In this document: positions 62,260 to 64,000 of the stretch, piece by piece
How positions within the stretch are numbered: position 1 is the first letter of the stretch
Layout: each line of letters begins with the position of its first letter
Assembly: GCF_037992945.1 (NCBI RefSeq)
Contig: NZ_CP150304.1
Span: forward strand, 1,615,501-1,679,500
Direction of reading: 5' to 3'
DNA length: 64,000 bases
DNA from: Peribacillus sp. FSL E2-0218
GTDB lineage: Bacteria; Bacillota; Bacilli; Bacillales; DSM-1321
Made by a program: the position numbers and the translations under genes
Notes under the pieces: model-generated
What the model was told of the DNA's origin: nothing
Databases searched by the model: none
The model's input: the letters and a program-made list of their open reading frames with translations, nothing else

Positions 62260-62817
62260 ATGCGAAGAAACAAGAAGGAACGCCAGCAATTATTAATCGA
62301 TACGATTAAACAGAATCCTTTTGTAACGGATGAGGAGCTGGCTGAAAAATATTCGGTGAGCGTCCAGACAATTAGGCTTGATCGTCTTGAATTATCGATA
62401 CCTGAACTGCGTGAACGCATTAAGAACGTAGCCGAGAAAAAATTCAGTGACGAAATCAGGGCTTTGCCTTTGGATGAAATCATCGGGGAAGTAATAGATC
62501 TCAATTTAGATGACAATGCCATTTCGATTTTGGATATAAAAAAAGAACATGTCTTCAAGCGGAACGGAATTGCCAGGGGGCATCACCTTTTTGCCCAAGC
62601 GAATTCATTAGCAGTGGCAGTCATGAATGATGAATTGGCACTGACAGCAAAGGCATCCATTTTATTTACTCGTTCCGTAAAGGAAAATGAAAGAGTGGTA
62701 GCCAAAGCGAAGGTTAAAAGCGTGGACCATACCAATGATCGATCAGTGGTGGAGGTCAGAAGCTACGTAGGTAATGAGCTGGTTTTTAAAGGCGAGTTCG
62801 AAATGTATCGCTCTTAA
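62260..62817 (+). CDS. fapR: Fatty acid and phospholipid biosynthesis repressor FapR
   Basis: FapR represses lipid synthesis genes and is released by malonyl-CoA. The 185-residue product (B. subtilis 188) has an N-terminal helix-turn-helix (DEELAEKYSVSVQTIRLDRL, with ELSIPELRERIKNVAEK after it) and a hot-dog effector domain (GHHLFAQANSLAVAVMNDEL). ATG 62260 (MRRNKKERQQL) follows GGATGGTGA; the frame is open upstream but that part runs through the promoter and operator. Confidence 0.96.
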   Translation: MRRNKKERQQLLIDTIKQNPFVTDEELAEKYSVSVQTIRLDRLELSIPELRERIKNVAEKKFSDEIRALPLDEIIGEVIDLNLDDNAISILDIKKEHVFKRNGIARGHHLFAQANSLAVAVMNDELALTAKASILFTRSVKENERVVAKAKVKSVDHTNDRSVVEVRSYVGNELVFKGEFEMYRS

Positions 62818-62841
62818 CTTTCTAGTAAAGGATGAATGAAC

Positions 62842-63828
62842 ATGAAAATCACGATAGATGCAATGGGCGGAGATCACGCGCCTAAAGCACAGGTTTTAGG
62901 TGCGATGAAAGCTGTCGAGGCTTTTTCCGATGTGGAAATCACCTTGGTCGGGAATGAAGCCGAGATCAACCAAGACTTGATCAAACATGGCCGGATAAAG
63001 GTCGTACATACTGAAGATAAAATATTGAGTACCGATGAGCCTGTTCGGGCGGTTCGCCGCAAGAAAAGTGCCTCGATGGTATTGGCTGCACAACAAGTGG
63101 CAGATGGGGATGCCGACGCATGCATTTCATCAGGCAATACAGGAGCGCTTATGGCTGCAGGTTTGTTTGTTGTCGGAAGAATCGATGGCATCGAACGTCC
63201 GGCATTGGCACCGACACTGCCGACAATTGACGGAAAAGGATTTGTCCTGCTTGATGTGGGCGCTAACTCCGATGCGAAACCCGAGCATCTGCTGCAATTC
63301 GCGATAATGGGTTCCGTGTATGCCCAAAAAGTACGCGGAATAGATAAGCCGCGTGTCGGGCTATTGAATATCGGGACAGAAGAAAAAAAGGGGAATGAAT
63401 TGACCAAGCATGCTTTCTCACTGCTGCAGCAGTCATCGGAAATCTCCTTTATTGGTAATGTTGAAGCACGAGACCTTCTAAATGGACCGGCCGATGTGGT
63501 CGTTACGGATGGATTCACGGGAAATATGGTGTTGAAGACACTGGAAGGTACGGCTATGAGCGTGTTCACCATGTTGAAATCGGCTTTGATGAGCAACTTG
63601 AAGAGCAAGTTGGCTGCTGCCATGGTGAAGCCGGAATTAAAGGTCATTAAAAATCAAATGGACTATTCGGAGTATGGCGGTGCAGGATTGTTCGGCCTGA
63701 AGGCTCCTGTCATCAAGGCGCATGGATCTTCGGATGCGAATGCCATCTATAATGCGATACGCCAGACTCGCGACATGGTTGGTCATGACGTCATCCCGAC
63801 CATTGCGAAGACGATAGAAAAACAATAA
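62842..63828 (+). CDS. plsX: Phosphate acyltransferase PlsX
   Basis: PlsX makes acyl-phosphate from acyl-ACP for PlsY, the first committed step of phosphatidic acid synthesis. The 328-residue product has ITIDAMGGDHAPKA, DEPVRAVRRKKSASM, ISSGNTGALMAAGLF, LDVGANSDAKPEHL and DGFTGNMVLKTLEG. ATG 62842 suits the AAAGGATG ribosome site better than the ATG at 62836. FapR control and the location link it to fabD. Confidence 0.97.
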   Translation: MKITIDAMGGDHAPKAQVLGAMKAVEAFSDVEITLVGNEAEINQDLIKHGRIKVVHTEDKILSTDEPVRAVRRKKSASMVLAAQQVADGDADACISSGNTGALMAAGLFVVGRIDGIERPALAPTLPTIDGKGFVLLDVGANSDAKPEHLLQFAIMGSVYAQKVRGIDKPRVGLLNIGTEEKKGNELTKHAFSLLQQSSEISFIGNVEARDLLNGPADVVVTDGFTGNMVLKTLEGTAMSVFTMLKSALMSNLKSKLAAAMVKPELKVIKNQMDYSEYGGAGLFGLKAPVIKAHGSSDANAIYNAIRQTRDMVGHDVIPTIAKTIEKQ

Positions 63829-63855
63829 TAAATCATAGAGGCAGGGGAGTAACAG

Positions 63856-64000
63856 ATGGGTAAAATTGCTTTTGTCTTTCCAGGACAAGGTTCACAATCA
63901 ATAGGAATGGGGCTAAGCTTATATCAGGAAAACGAGCGTGCTCAGCAGATTTTTCGAACAGCGGATGAAAAACTTGATTTACCGCTATCTGAACTTATCT
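63856..64000 (+). CDS. fabD: Malonyl-CoA:ACP transacylase FabD (partial, 5' end)
   Basis: The first 48 codons are present before the window ends. MGKIAFVFPGQGSQSIGMG is the FabD N-terminus with the glutamine of the GQGSQ motif; the active-site GHSLGE serine lies beyond the window. GGGGAG precedes the ATG. FabD loads malonyl groups onto ACP for fatty acid elongation. Confidence 0.93.
   Translation, partial: MGKIAFVFPGQGSQSIGMGLSLYQENERAQQIFRTADEKLDLPLSELI

Noticed and set aside
62874..63647. 257-codon open frame on the minus strand inside plsX
   Set aside because: It is fully antisense to a well-conserved gene, has low-complexity S/A/P/T-rich composition typical of antisense frames, and has no ribosome site or known motif.
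1..64000. CRISPR arrays, prophage genes, transposases, defence or secondary metabolite clusters
   Set aside because: No regularly spaced repeats, integrase, transposase or modular synthase is visible; nearly every base is explained by conserved core genes.

Overview
The window is a stretch of core chromosome from an endospore-forming member of the Bacillaceae. Gene content and order follow the Bacillus subtilis segment from murE to fabD almost gene for gene. Sporulation genes (spoVE, spoIIGA, sigE, sigG, spoVM), PyrR-type attenuators, an isoleucine T-box, and protein lengths within a few residues of the B. subtilis ones all support this. The meso-diaminopimelate signature DNPR in MurE fits a Bacillus-type cell wall. 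Several B. subtilis neighbours are missing (murG, bpr, ylmA, ylmB, ylyA), so this is not B. subtilis itself. A Peribacillus or Bacillus simplex-like species is my guess, not a proof.

Layout. 1-10.8 kb is the division and cell wall (dcw) cluster: murE (3' end), mraY, murD, spoVE, murB, divIB, ylxW, ylxX, sbp, ftsA, ftsZ. 11.2-13.8 kb holds the sporulation sigma genes spoIIGA-sigE and sigG. 14.0-18.1 kb holds ylmC, ylmD, ylmE, sepF, ylmG, ylmH and divIVA (septum and pole proteins), followed by T-box-controlled ileS (18.2-21.4 kb). A 660-base gap carries a degenerate interspersed repeat and one doubtful small ORF. lspA and ylyB lead into the full pyrimidine operon (23.4-35.4 kb; pyrR, P, B, C, AA, AB, K, D, F, E) with three PyrR attenuators. 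rqcH is on the minus strand (35.4-37.1 kb). From 37.5 kb the series is yloB, yloC, remA, gmk, rpoZ, coaBC, priA, def, fmt, rsmB, rlmN, prpC, prkC, rsgA, rpe, thiN, then tiny spoVM, rpmB (minus strand), yloU, fakA, sdaAB, sdaAA, recG and the lipid operon fapR-plsX-fabD (fabD cut by the window edge).

How they work together. The first 11 kb makes the lipid-linked peptidoglycan precursor and assembles the divisome (FtsZ ring, anchors FtsA and SepF, DivIB, DivIVA). spoIIGA/sigE and sigG drive the mother-cell and forespore programmes. pyr genes make UMP under PyrR feedback. The yloB-thiN block joins nucleotide, coenzyme A, translation start (Def, Fmt), rRNA methylation, ribosome maturation and Ser/Thr phospho-signalling functions. 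fakA and fapR-plsX-fabD belong to fatty acid and phospholipid synthesis.

I found no CRISPR, prophage, insertion sequence, tRNA or rRNA, and no undescribed multi-gene system. The most interesting points are in the non-coding DNA and in gene absences: no murG where it is expected, with a terminator and new promoter in its place; an unusual 22-nt spacer in the spoIIG promoter; a ribosome-site-masking structure before sigG; diverged interspersed repeats; and several unexplained palindromes.
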